A DNA stretch of 14,428 bases from JAIVJN01 sp036732565 (GTDB lineage Bacteria > Acidobacteriota > Vicinamibacteria > Vicinamibacterales > UBA2999), in NCBI GenBank assembly GCA_036732565.1, contig DAINCF010000147.1, positions 1 through 14,428 on the forward strand. Direction: 5' to 3'. Position 1 is the stretch's first letter, and every line of letters starts with the position of its first letter. A program made the position numbers and the translations under genes. Below, piece by piece: positions 6,542-14,428 of this stretch. The notes below the pieces were generated by a model. That model was not told where the DNA came from, did not search any database, and was given only the letters and a program-made list of their open reading frames with translations.

Positions 6542-6607
6542 AGAATGGTCCTTCACCGGCTCTTGACGGGGTCCCCGGCGCGGCACCCGCGCTGGGGTGT
6601 TTTTACC
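6542..6607. promoter_or_regulatory. 66-bp divergent intergenic region
   Basis: This spacer must carry the 5' signals of both the beta-propeller gene (minus) and the PD40 gene (plus). Visible items are the minus-strand Shine-Dalgarno GAAGGA at 6549-6554, a plus-strand TTGACG at 6563-6568 resembling a -35 box, and a T-run (6600-6604) before the plus ATG. No -10 lies at 17 bp from the TTGACG, so the promoter itself is not identified. Confidence 0.3.
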
Positions 6608-7762
6608 ATGCTTCAACGCGTCGCTGTCGCGTCGCTCCTGCTATTGGCCGCCTATGCTGGCACGCCCGGAGGCCTGCGCTACGTACACGCGGCCTACGTC
6701 CTCGCGGCCGAGCAGGCCTCTCCGCCGAATGCGGAGCGGGAGTTGCTCTCGCGCGTCCGACGCCTCACCGTCGAAGGTCGACGCGCGGGCGAGGGGTACT
6801 GGTCACCGGACGGCTCGAAGCTCGTCTTTCAAAGCGAGCGCGAGCCGGGCAATCCTTTCTACCAAATCTATACGCTGGACATGGCATCCGGCGAGACACG
6901 CCGCATCTCGCCCGGCCTGGGAAAGACGACGTGCGCGTTCTTTCGCCCTGGCACCGACGAGATTCTCTTCGCCTCGACTCATCACGATCCGCGATCGAAG
7001 CAGCTGCAAGATGATGAGAATGGGTTTCGCGCATCAGGCAAAGAGCGCCGCTATGCATGGGACTACGATCCGGAGATGGAGATTTACGTGTGGCGCGGAA
7101 AGGACGAGTCGCTGACACGCGCGACCAACGCCCGCGGCTACGACGCCGAAGCCAGCTACTCGCCAGACGGACAGTGGATTGCCTTCTCGTCGATGCGCGA
7201 CGCCTACAATCGCACGCTCTCCGCCGAGGAACAGAAACAGCTCGAGGTCGACCCGAGTTACTACGGCGAGATCTACATCATGCGCGCCGACGGATCGGGA
7301 CAACGTCGACTGACCAACGTTCCGGGCTACGACGGCGGCCCCTTCTTCTCACCCGACGGCACGCGCATCGTCTGGCGTCGGTTCGACACCAAGGGCCTCA
7401 TCGCGGACGTCTGGACGATGAAGCTGGATGGGACGGATCAACGGCAGATCACCGACTTCAAGGCGATGAGCTGGGCGCCCTACATTCATCCGTCCGGTGA
7501 GTACTTGTTGTTCGCCTCGAACAAGCTCGGTTTCGAGAACTTCGAGGTGTTCATGGTCGACGTCGCCGGCACGAAGGAGCCGGTTCGCGTCACCTATTCG
7601 GATGGCTTCGACGGCCTGCCCGTGCCGTCGCCCAACGGACGCCAGCTCGCCTGGACGTCGAGTCGATCCGGCGGACGCGAAGGACAGATTTTCCTGGCGG
7701 AGTGGAATCACGAGGCCGCGCGATCCGCACTCGCGAAGGCGTCGGCGCGAGCGACCCAATGA
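6608..7762 (+). CDS. TolB-like PD40 beta-propeller protein
   Basis: A 384-aa exported WD40-like (PD40) beta-propeller protein. The ATG at 6608 is chosen because MLQRVAVASLLLLAAYAG is a signal sequence; the frame opens 21 codons earlier, which would reach to 3 bp from the divergent start. The Shine-Dalgarno is weak (GGGG about 10 bp upstream). PD40 blades are clear: YWSPDGSKLVFQS (64-76), YSPDGQWIAFSS (184-195), FSPDGTRIVWRR (247-258), IHPSGEYLLFAS (293-304) and VPSPNGRQLAWTSS (339-352), with linking strands such as YGEIYIMRADGSGQRRLT and ADVWTMKLDGTDQRQIT. TolB itself works in the Tol-Pal system, but here there is no tol or pal neighbour. The stop codon overlaps the start of an M28 peptidase (ATGA), so the two are translationally coupled and probably act together outside the cytoplasm, perhaps as substrate-binding and catalytic partners; that role is inference. 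Confidence 0.88.
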   Translation: MLQRVAVASLLLLAAYAGTPGGLRYVHAAYVLAAEQASPPNAERELLSRVRRLTVEGRRAGEGYWSPDGSKLVFQSEREPGNPFYQIYTLDMASGETRRISPGLGKTTCAFFRPGTDEILFASTHHDPRSKQLQDDENGFRASGKERRYAWDYDPEMEIYVWRGKDESLTRATNARGYDAEASYSPDGQWIAFSSMRDAYNRTLSAEEQKQLEVDPSYYGEIYIMRADGSGQRRLTNVPGYDGGPFFSPDGTRIVWRRFDTKGLIADVWTMKLDGTDQRQITDFKAMSWAPYIHPSGEYLLFASNKLGFENFEVFMVDVAGTKEPVRVTYSDGFDGLPVPSPNGRQLAWTSSRSGGREGQIFLAEWNHEAARSALAKASARATQ

Positions 7763-9573
7763 GAACAGCCGCTGGCTTGGCTCTGATCGGGCTCGTATCG
7801 GCACTTGGGTACGCGCAGAGCGTCGCGACACCGTCGAAGACGCGCGCCCACGTCGAAACGCTCGCGGCCGAGCGCTTCGAGGGACGGCTCGCGGGCTCGG
7901 AAGGCGAGCGGCGTGCTGGCGACTACATCGCGCGCGAGCTCGCACGCATCGGGGCCAAGCTGCTGCCGCCGACGGCAAGTGCGTTCGAGTCGTTCGAATT
8001 CACCGCAGGCACGAAGGACGCGGGGACAACGCTCGCGATCGGCACAACGCCCGGCGCCCCTGCAGCGTTCAAGGCTCCGGCTGAAGTTCAAGCGCTGTCG
8101 TTTTCAGACAATGGCGAGGTGACCGGCGAGGTCGTCTTCGCCGGCTACGGATTGGTCGTCCCCGAGACACAGAGCTTCGGCTACGACAGCTACGCGACGC
8201 TCGACGTGAAAGACAAGATCGTCCTCGTGCTGCGCTACTTTCCAGAGGAGGCCGATCGGGCCACGCGCGCGATCCTGGCGCGCTACGCCGACCTGCGGTA
8301 CAAGGCCATGGCCGCGCGTCAACGCGGCGCGAAAGCCTTGCTCGTGGTCACCGGGCCTCGCTCGCCGAACGCCGGCGCAACCATTCCCATGAGCTTCGAC
8401 ACCGCCATCGCCGGCTCCGGCATCATGGCGGCGAGCGTCAACGGTGACGTGGCGACAAAGTTGCTCGCGGGTGCTCCAGACAAGCCACTGGAAGCGATAC
8501 AGAAACAGCTCGACAGCGGAAATCCGCACGTGTCCGGCTTCGCACTTCAGACCACGGTCACGCTCCGGACCGCCGTCCAGCGCGAGAAGCACACCGCCCG
8601 CAACGTCGTCGCGTATCTGCCGGCGACGACGCCCACCGAAGGCGTCGAGAAGCCGTGGATCGTGCTTGGCGCACACTATGATCATCTCGGTCGCGGCGGA
8701 CACGGCAACTCACTGGCGCGGGCGGACGAGGCCGGCGCCATTCACTTCGGCGCCGACGACAATGCGTCCGGCACCTCCGCCGTGATGGCGATCGGCGAGC
8801 TGCTCTCGAAACGACCCCGCAAGCGCAACATCGTCCTGGCGCTCTGGTCGGCTGAAGAAATCGGCCTCCTCGGATCCGGTGCATTCGTCGCCAGACCGCC
8901 CGTGCCGATGGACCAGATCGCCGCCTACTTCAACTTCGACATGGTCGGACGGATGCAGGACAACAAGCTGACGCTGCAGGCGCTGGCGACCAGCTCGGTC
9001 TGGCGCAAGCTGGTCGAGCAGGCGAACGTTCTGGCCGGCTTCGATCTGGTGCTGCAGGACGATCCTTATCAGCCCACCGACGTCGCGAGCTTCGCGCAGG
9101 CGAACGTCCCGAGCCTGGCGTTCTTCACGAATACGCACACCGACTACCATCGGCCCACCGACACCGCGGACAAGATCAACTACGACGACCTCGACCGCAT
9201 CGTCGATTTCGCGGCGGCCCTGGCGTCGCGCGTCGCCGAGTCCGTCGAGGCGCCCGCGTTCACGAAGGTGGAGCAGACGGCACAGGCCGGCGGTGGCCGG
9301 GCCGGCGTGCGCGTCTTCACCGGCACGATTCCCGACTACGCCACCGAGGTCAAAGGGCTGCTTCTGGGCGGCGTCGTGGGCGGCGGCCCGGCGGAGCAGG
9401 CTGGGCTACAGAAGGGCGATGTGATCGTCGAGATCGCCGGGCAGTCGATCGCGAACATCTACGACTACACCTACGCCCTCGAGCTGCTGAAGATCGGCGA
9501 GCCGGTCAAGATCGTCTACACGCGCAACGGCGAGAAACGGGAGACGACCCTGATACCGGCGGCGCGCAAATAG
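7759..9573 (+). CDS. Exported M28 aminopeptidase with PA and PDZ domains
   Basis: A 604-aa dizinc aminopeptidase of family M28. The start at 7759 overlaps the upstream TGA as ATGA and gives a signal peptide (MRTAAGLALIGLVSALGYAQ, cleaved near residue 20); an earlier in-frame ATG at 7702 would bury this signal and overlap the upstream gene. Domains in order: an N-terminal M28 segment (about 25-80), a PA insert (about 110-260), the catalytic core (275-490) and a C-terminal PDZ domain (about 516-602, GLLLGGVVGGGPAEQAGLQKGDVI). Ligands: His306 (GAHYDHLG), bridging Asp333 (GADDNASG), base Glu366 with ligand Glu367 (SAEEIG), Asp394 (FNFDMVGR) and His464 (DYHRPTDT). All are present, so it should be active. 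The PDZ domain probably steers substrate or partner binding. It is unrelated in architecture to the M28 gene at 712-2115, which lacks PDZ. It converges on the Oar-like receptor gene. Confidence 0.95.
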   Translation: MRTAAGLALIGLVSALGYAQSVATPSKTRAHVETLAAERFEGRLAGSEGERRAGDYIARELARIGAKLLPPTASAFESFEFTAGTKDAGTTLAIGTTPGAPAAFKAPAEVQALSFSDNGEVTGEVVFAGYGLVVPETQSFGYDSYATLDVKDKIVLVLRYFPEEADRATRAILARYADLRYKAMAARQRGAKALLVVTGPRSPNAGATIPMSFDTAIAGSGIMAASVNGDVATKLLAGAPDKPLEAIQKQLDSGNPHVSGFALQTTVTLRTAVQREKHTARNVVAYLPATTPTEGVEKPWIVLGAHYDHLGRGGHGNSLARADEAGAIHFGADDNASGTSAVMAIGELLSKRPRKRNIVLALWSAEEIGLLGSGAFVARPPVPMDQIAAYFNFDMVGRMQDNKLTLQALATSSVWRKLVEQANVLAGFDLVLQDDPYQPTDVASFAQANVPSLAFFTNTHTDYHRPTDTADKINYDDLDRIVDFAAALASRVAESVEAPAFTKVEQTAQAGGGRAGVRVFTGTIPDYATEVKGLLLGGVVGGGPAEQAGLQKGDVIVEIAGQSIANIYDYTYALELLKIGEPVKIVYTRNGEKRETTLIPAARK

Positions 9574-9595
9574 ACTCGCCGACGGTTCGTGGGGC

Positions 9596-9634
9596 CCGCC
9601 TTCAGGCGGACCATGGGCCGGCTGAAGCCGGCCC
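9596..9634. repeat. Paired inverted hairpins, TTCA then TGAA loops
   Basis: Hairpin one: CCGCC, loop TTCA, GGCGG (9596-9609). Hairpin two: GGGCCGGC, loop TGAA, GCCGGCCC (9615-9634). The loops are reverse complements, so the two hairpins face opposite ways, as in REP-pair (BIME) elements. The pair sits in the 87-bp gap between the convergent M28-PDZ and receptor genes, where it may also serve as a bidirectional transcript end. No U-tract is present. Confidence 0.7.
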
Positions 9635-9660
9635 TCACGTACTAGAACACGACCCGCTTC

Positions 9661-12600
9661 TCAGAAAACGTAGCGCAACGAGAGCTGCACGGTGCGCGGG
9701 CCCGCCTGATCGACCGTCTGGGTATCGACGATGCGTCCGAAGGCGCTCGAGGTGATGTTCATGTTCGCCGGCACGTCGAGGTTCTCGAGGTTGAAGAGAT
9801 TCGAGAACGCGAGCTCGATGCGCAGGCGTGAGGCGCCCGCGAGCGCGACGGCCTTTCCGACCGTCAGCGAGAACACACTCGTGCCCGGGCCGATGAGCGT
9901 CCCCGGCACCGCGTTGCCGAAGCGCCCGATGTTGTCCGCCGGGCGCACGAACGCCGCGCGATCGAACCACGCATCGGCGGTCGGATTCGTGAGATTGCCG
10001 TCCGCGACCTGATCCGGACGCTGCGTCGCCGTGAAGCCGCGCACGGTCGTACCGGTGCCAGACGGGTCGCCGTTGCTGAACGACGCCGTCAAGAACGGCC
10101 CGGACTGCAGCAATGTCACGCCCGTCACGTCCCATCCTCCAATCAGCAGGTCGAGACCGCGTCCGATGCCGCTCGCATACCGACGATCGCGGCCGAACGG
10201 CAGCTCGTAGAGGAACGTGCTCACGAACCGGTGCCGGCGGGTGAATGGCTCGTTGCCGTAGTCGGCGTCACCGCGGAACAAGTCCAGCGCGGTCGCGCCG
10301 TTCTCCGCCGCGAACGCCGTCGGGACCGCGCCGCCCGCGTCGGATTTGTGCCGCGCCAACGTGTAGGAGCCATTGAGCGTCAAGGCGTTCGAGAATCGCT
10401 TGTTCAACTCGATTCCCATCCCGTGATATCGCGAGCGCGGATCGTTGTCGCGCGTGGTGACGACGTTCCAGTCGGTGAAGGGACGCGCTTGCGCAACCGC
10501 GGCGTAGCCCGCGGTGTTTGCCGCCACTTGATTCAGATCGGGACTCCAGATCAGGTCGGTGGTCGACGAGCCCGTGTAGCTGAGACGTAGACCGGTGCTC
10601 CATCCGAGCTCGCGCTCGAACGTCGCGCTCCACTGCGTGGTGCGCGGGTCCTTCATGTCGACCTGGTTGGCGCGGCGGAAGTCGAGCGTGCCGACCGGCA
10701 CCGAGTTCTGCGCCGACGCCGCCGACGAGATGTTCGGGAACACGAACGGGTTGGTTGCGGTGTTGGCGAACGCAACCGATGCGGCCGTGACCGTTGCCAC
10801 CATCGAGTAGTTCACCGAGCCGAGGAGTGGAACGGTGTAAAGACCGAAGCCACCGCGAATCACCGTCTTGGTGTCGCCGAACGGACGCCACGCGACACCC
10901 ACGCGCGGGCTGAAGTTGTTCTTGTCCGTCTGGCGCAAGGTCCGCGGGAGTCCGACCTCTTCGGCCGTCACGAACGGCGTGTTCGGCACCGAGTTGCGCA
11001 CGAAGTCGGGTACCAGCGCCAGCCCCGCGGCGTCCGACACGATGACGCGACCGCCGGGATAGTCGCGATCGAAGTTGCCGAGCTGATTGCTGCGATCGTC
11101 CATCGGCGGCCGCAGGTCATAGCGCAGCCCGTAATTGACGGTCAGCGTCCGCGTCGGCCGCCAGTCGTCCTGGACGAAGCCGGCGTAGTAGGTCGAGTAC
11201 GGGTTCACGTCCTGGGCAGGCAGGATGTAGCCCGTGAATTTCGGAACGCCAAGCAGGAAATCAGCGAAGGCATTCCCCGTGTAGCTGCCGTCGAATTGAT
11301 AGCGGCCGAGCTCCTCGCCATCGAAGAACGAGATCTGATCGACGTACTCCACGTACTGCAGATCGAATCCCGCCTTGAGCGTGTGCCGACCGCGAATCCA
11401 GGTGAGGGTGTCGGTAGCCTGGACAACCCGGCTGAGGATGTCGAACGGCTTACCACCCCCGGTGGAGATGAACGAGCCGTCCCCGAACTCGAAGTGCGGA
11501 AACCCGCCGGTTGCGGGCGCACCCGGAAGTCCAACGATGCCAGTAGCCGCCGTGAGCTCCGCTCCGCGATTGGCGTTGGTGTACGTCGTTTGCTCGACCG
11601 TGTTCGACCAGCCAACGCGCAGTTCGTTGAGCAGCGTCGGCGTCACCGTCCAGTTGTGCGACCCAACGAACTGTCGCACCTCGGTGCGGCGCAGCGAATC
11701 CCCTTGCGTGGCGTTCCAGCTGCCGGTCATCTCGCGCCGGTCGACGTCTTTCCACGTCAGGCGGCCGAAGACGCGCTGGCTCGGCGAGATCGTGTAGTCG
11801 CCCCGGCCATCGAAGCCGTTCACCGTGAAGTCACCGGGGGCATTGAGCACGTGGTTGGGGCGATCGATGGCTGCGCCGGTGGGCTGGTTCTGTCGCGGAT
11901 AGAACGAGTCGAGGACGCGGGCCGAGACCGGGTTCACGGGAACCTGGTTGTTGGCGAACGGCTGCCCGGTGAACGGGTTTCGTAGCGCTGTGGACAGGCT
12001 CGACAGATCGCCGGTCCGCCAGGCGTCCGGCGGCACGACCTGGTTGAGGGTCGACTCGTTCGGTCGTCGCACACCCTCGTAGGTCCCGAAAAAGAACGCC
12101 CTGTTCTTCACGATGGGTCCGCCGGCGGAGACGCCGAAGCTGTTCGCGCGAATCTCGGGCTTGATCGGACTGCCCGCCGCGTCGCGGGGCGTGAAGCGGG
12201 TTGTCGCGGTCAGGGCGCTGTCCTGCAGGAACCAGAACGCCGTGCCATGAAGCTGGTTCGTCCCGCTCTTGGTCGTCGTCGTGATGTCGGTGACCTGCAT
12301 GAACTCGGCGTTGTTGTTCGCCGACGACACCTTGAACTCATCGATCGACTCGACCGAGGGAAAGAGCTCTTTCGACGGCCCGCCGCCGCGGATGCGTTGC
12401 GTCGAAATACCGTCCACCGAGAACGACGTCATGAACGGCTGGGCGCCGGCGACCGAGATATTGCCTGCGCGATCCTGCTGCACGCCCTGCGCCAGCGTCG
12501 CCACGACGATCGGGCTCGTCGCGTCGGTGGCGCGGAAGTTCAGTGCGAGGCGGCTGATGTCGTCGCCGGACTTCGAGTTGTCGATGGTCGCACGATCGGT

Positions 12601-13002
12601 TTCAATCACCGGTCGGACGGCGGTGACATCGACGAACTCGGCCGTTCCAGCGACCTGCAGCTGCAGTTCGACGCGCACCGTCTGTCGCGCGAGCACCTCG
12701 ACCTCACGGGTGGCGTCCGCGAAGCCCGAGAGGCTCACGACCACTTGATAGCGGCCCGCCTCGACATTGGGCACCTGAAAGGTGCCGCCGGCGTCGGTGG
12801 TCGCCGTCCGGTCAGCGCCGCTCGCGACGTTGGTGACCGAGACAGACGCGCCGGGCAGCACGCCGCCAGATCCGTCGGTGATGACGCCGGTCAGCGTGGC
12901 AGACGTGGATTGTGCCGAAGCGTTTGAGGTAGCGAGCAAGGCCGACAGGACGAGCACGAACAGAACGGTGGAGCATCGAGATCGGTAGAGCGTCGGAGGC
13001 AT
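9661..13002 (-). CDS. Oar-like TonB-dependent receptor with carboxypeptidase-regulatory domain
   Basis: A receptor of about 1113 aa of the large Oar-like outer-membrane family abundant in Acidobacteriota. I place the start at the ATG at 13002: the minus strand reads TGGGAGATCCT directly before it, and MPPTLYRSRC with hydrophobic STVLFVLVLSALLATSNASAQ forms the signal peptide. The next ATG upstream (13023) has no ribosome site and a non-signal N-terminus. A carboxypeptidase-regulatory beta-sandwich covers about 35-118 (ATLTGVITDGSGGVLPGASV, then GRYQVVVSLSGFADATREVEV). The plug follows, including FSVDGISTQRIRGGGPSKELFPS. A long barrel with extended extracellular loops ends in LSLRYVF with terminal Phe. 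The ligand is unknown; members are usually linked to uptake of peptides, glycans or other large organics. It is divergent from the phosphatase-like gene, 195 bp away, suggesting possible joint control. Confidence 0.92.
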   Translation of the reverse strand: MPPTLYRSRCSTVLFVLVLSALLATSNASAQSTSATLTGVITDGSGGVLPGASVSVTNVASGADRTATTDAGGTFQVPNVEAGRYQVVVSLSGFADATREVEVLARQTVRVELQLQVAGTAEFVDVTAVRPVIETDRATIDNSKSGDDISRLALNFRATDATSPIVVATLAQGVQQDRAGNISVAGAQPFMTSFSVDGISTQRIRGGGPSKELFPSVESIDEFKVSSANNNAEFMQVTDITTTTKSGTNQLHGTAFWFLQDSALTATTRFTPRDAAGSPIKPEIRANSFGVSAGGPIVKNRAFFFGTYEGVRRPNESTLNQVVPPDAWRTGDLSSLSTALRNPFTGQPFANNQVPVNPVSARVLDSFYPRQNQPTGAAIDRPNHVLNAPGDFTVNGFDGRGDYTISPSQRVFGRLTWKDVDRREMTGSWNATQGDSLRRTEVRQFVGSHNWTVTPTLLNELRVGWSNTVEQTTYTNANRGAELTAATGIVGLPGAPATGGFPHFEFGDGSFISTGGGKPFDILSRVVQATDTLTWIRGRHTLKAGFDLQYVEYVDQISFFDGEELGRYQFDGSYTGNAFADFLLGVPKFTGYILPAQDVNPYSTYYAGFVQDDWRPTRTLTVNYGLRYDLRPPMDDRSNQLGNFDRDYPGGRVIVSDAAGLALVPDFVRNSVPNTPFVTAEEVGLPRTLRQTDKNNFSPRVGVAWRPFGDTKTVIRGGFGLYTVPLLGSVNYSMVATVTAASVAFANTATNPFVFPNISSAASAQNSVPVGTLDFRRANQVDMKDPRTTQWSATFERELGWSTGLRLSYTGSSTTDLIWSPDLNQVAANTAGYAAVAQARPFTDWNVVTTRDNDPRSRYHGMGIELNKRFSNALTLNGSYTLARHKSDAGGAVPTAFAAENGATALDLFRGDADYGNEPFTRRHRFVSTFLYELPFGRDRRYASGIGRGLDLLIGGWDVTGVTLLQSGPFLTASFSNGDPSGTGTTVRGFTATQRPDQVADGNLTNPTADAWFDRAAFVRPADNIGRFGNAVPGTLIGPGTSVFSLTVGKAVALAGASRLRIELAFSNLFNLENLDVPANMNITSSAFGRIVDTQTVDQAGPRTVQLSLRYVF

Positions 13003-13197
13003 AGGATCTCCCAGCAACGACATGGAGGCGGCCTCTGGACCGCCGGGTCGGTCGTCGGGTGCCTCCAACGACAAGTGGCGACACGCTAGCGCGCGTGCGT
13101 CACCGTTGTGCGTCGGTTCCGTGAACACGGTGCAAACGACGCTCGCGACATGCTCGTCACATGGTCAAGGTAGAGTCCGCGCCGAGAAGGGATGGCG
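13003..13197. promoter_or_regulatory. 195-bp divergent intergenic region with dyad
   Basis: Region between the Oar-like receptor (minus) and the phosphatase-like gene (plus). The minus-strand Shine-Dalgarno GGGAG is at 13008-13012. A short perfect dyad, CCGTG-AA-CACGG, spans 13119-13130, and wider arms CACCGT (13101-13106) and ACGGTG (13127-13132) also pair; either could be an operator for shared control. The plus-strand Shine-Dalgarno AAGGG ends at 13191. I could not identify -35/-10 pairs with confidence on either strand. Confidence 0.35.
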
Positions 13198-14337
13198 ATG
13201 AGAGAAGCGACGAAACGGGTGACGTGTGTGGCCGTGATGGGCGCGATCTGCGCGATGGTGTGGCTGTCGACCGTCGGCGCGGAGACCACGAGGCAGGCCA
13301 GCTCGACGGCGGCCGACGATCGCGTCGTGCTGATCACGCTCGACGGCGCGCGCATCGAAGAGATGTTCGGGGGCCTCGACGAGACCATCCTGCGCAGCAC
13401 GCTCCAGCCCACGCAGAAGATGGAGGAACAGCCCATCTACAAACGCTTCTGGGCGCCGACGCGGGAAGAACGCCGGCAGAAGCTGCTGCCCTTCTTCTGG
13501 GGCACGCTGATGGCCAAGCATGGCTCGATCGCCGGCGATACCAGCCTCGGCAGCGTCGTGAAGCTGACCAATGGGCACTGGTTCTCGTATCCGGGGTATG
13601 CGGAGATTCTGCTCGGCGAAGCGCACGACGACACAATCAAGAGCAACGATCCGATCCGCAATCCGTACCCGACCGTCCTGGAGGTCGTGCGCGAGCGACT
13701 GAACCTCGCTCGCGAGCGAGTGGCGACATTCGCATCGTGGAGCGTCTTCAACGCCATCGTCGAGCACACCGAGGGCGCGACGTTCGTCAGCGCCGGCATG
13801 GAGCCGTTCGCGAACGACACGGCAGAGCTGAAGGCCTTGAACGCGGCACAGTCCGAGACGCAGCCGCACTGGAGCGACATTCGCTTCGACTACTTCACGC
13901 TGAGGTTCGCGCTCGCGCACCTCGCCTCGGCGCGACCCCGTGTGCTTTACGTGGCGTTCGACGAGACCGACGATTGGGCGCATGACGGTCGTTACGATCG
14001 GCTGCTGGAGTCATATGCGCGCACGGATCAGTATCTCCAAGAGCTGTGGACATGGCTCGAGAATCAGCCGGACTATCGCGGCCGCACGCACGTGCTGATC
14101 ACGACCGATCATGGGCGGGGCCACACGCCCGCGGACTGGCGCGATCACGGCGCCAAGATCGCCGGCGCCGACGGCACGTGGATCGCGTTTGCGTCACCCG
14201 CCATGGCCGCACGCGGCTCGTGGAACAATCATCCTCCCCTGGCCACGAATCAAGTCGCGGCCACCATCGCCCGGTGGATGGGTGTCGACTGGAACGCGAT
14301 TCGGCCGGCCGCCGGCCAGCCGATCGACGACCCGTGA
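13198..14337 (+). CDS. Exported alkaline-phosphatase-superfamily hydrolase
   Basis: A 379-aa metallohydrolase of the alkaline phosphatase/sulfatase/phosphodiesterase superfamily. I prefer the ATG at 13198, six bases after AAGGG; the ATG at 13192 abuts that ribosome site. Residues 1-29 (MREATKRVTC, then hydrophobic VAVMGAICAMVWLSTVGAE) form a signal peptide. Metal-site candidates are Asp49 (VLITLDGAR), Asp258 and His262 (DETDDWAH), Asp304 and His305 (ITTDHGRGH), and His317 (WRDHGAK). The nucleophile region is NGHWFSYPGYAEILLG, where Ser130 is the best candidate, though Thr124 cannot be excluded. The tail segment TNQVAATIARWMG is typical of superfamily C-termini. The full ligand set suggests an active enzyme on phosphate or sulfate esters; the substrate cannot be read from the sequence. 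It is divergent from the large receptor, so uptake of a released product is possible but speculative. Confidence 0.87.
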   Translation: MREATKRVTCVAVMGAICAMVWLSTVGAETTRQASSTAADDRVVLITLDGARIEEMFGGLDETILRSTLQPTQKMEEQPIYKRFWAPTREERRQKLLPFFWGTLMAKHGSIAGDTSLGSVVKLTNGHWFSYPGYAEILLGEAHDDTIKSNDPIRNPYPTVLEVVRERLNLARERVATFASWSVFNAIVEHTEGATFVSAGMEPFANDTAELKALNAAQSETQPHWSDIRFDYFTLRFALAHLASARPRVLYVAFDETDDWAHDGRYDRLLESYARTDQYLQELWTWLENQPDYRGRTHVLITTDHGRGHTPADWRDHGAKIAGADGTWIAFASPAMAARGSWNNHPPLATNQVAATIARWMGVDWNAIRPAAGQPIDDP

Positions 14338-14361
14338 AACGCTCTCGCCACTGTACGTAGC

Positions 14362-14428
14362 GCAGGCCTTCAGGCCTGCCTAACGCCGCCAGCCGCGCAC
14401 CGACGGTGTTGGGCAGGCCTGAAGGCCT
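14362..14428. repeat. Paired inverted hairpins at window end, TTCA then TGAA loops (second truncated)
   Basis: Hairpin one: GCAGGCC, loop TTCA, GGCCTGC (14362-14379), 24 bp after the phosphatase-like stop. Hairpin two starts at 14413 with the same arm GCAGGCC, loop TGAA (14420-14423), and GGCCT before the window ends. The arrangement matches 9596-9634 (loop TTCA first, TGAA second) but with different stems and a longer 33-bp spacer. It may act as a transcript-end hairpin for the upstream gene. Confidence 0.7.

Noticed and set aside
13165..13983. 272-aa minus-strand frame opposite the phosphatase-like gene
   Set aside because: Antisense shadow of a gene with full catalytic motifs; no motifs of its own and an arginine-rich composition typical of such frames.
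14338..14383. Coding extension reading YVAQAFRPA past the phosphatase-like stop
   Set aside because: This peptide is the translation of the TTCA-loop hairpin repeat in another frame; the phosphatase frame stops cleanly at 14335-14337.

Overview
The window is GC-rich, gene-dense bacterial chromosome. Its gene content suggests an Acidobacteriota genome, plausibly of the Vicinamibacteria type: a very large TonB-dependent receptor with an N-terminal carboxypeptidase-regulatory domain (Oar-like), exported M28 metallopeptidases, a quinoprotein-like beta-propeller opening with a WPRWRGP motif, a TolB-like PD40 protein, and GC-rich extragenic hairpins. The taxonomy is inferred from gene style, not proven. 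I see no tRNA, rRNA, transposase, phage gene, CRISPR array or recognisable defence system.

Layout. (1) 3-641 (+): Mn-type superoxide dismutase, probably cut at its 5' end by the window edge. It converges on the next block across a perfect 22-bp palindrome. (2) 712-6541 (-): four co-directional genes. In transcription order they are a PQQ-like beta-propeller protein (6541-5240), a small exported His/Cys protein with an HCVACH motif (5046-4645), a ZnuD-like TonB receptor with a His/Glu-rich loop (4525-2273), and a carboxypeptidase Q-like M28 peptidase (2115-712). (3) 6608-9573 (+): a TolB-like PD40 beta-propeller protein and an M28-PDZ peptidase, coupled by an ATGA overlap and divergent from block 2. 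(4) 13002-9661 (-): an Oar-like receptor of about 1113 aa. (5) 13198-14337 (+): an exported alkaline-phosphatase-superfamily hydrolase, divergent from the receptor.

Nearly every product carries an export signal. The theme is the cell envelope: outer-membrane uptake (two TonB receptors), extracytoplasmic peptide breakdown (two M28 peptidases), phospho- or sulfo-ester hydrolysis, and beta-propeller scaffold or binding proteins. Receptor plus small HCxxCH protein looks like a metal-acquisition module; this is inference.

The least explained material is between the genes. Two spacers in block 2 (2132-2268 and 5050-5231) are almost entirely filled by periodic arrays of short GG..CC cores. One orientation occupies the left half and the reverse complement the right half, so each array is one large dyad. 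The two arrays differ in core and period but share architecture and position: a few bases after one stop codon and shortly before the next start. A second family, paired hairpins with loops TTCA then TGAA and differing stems, lies at 9596-9634 and 14362-14428 and resembles a REP/BIME arrangement.
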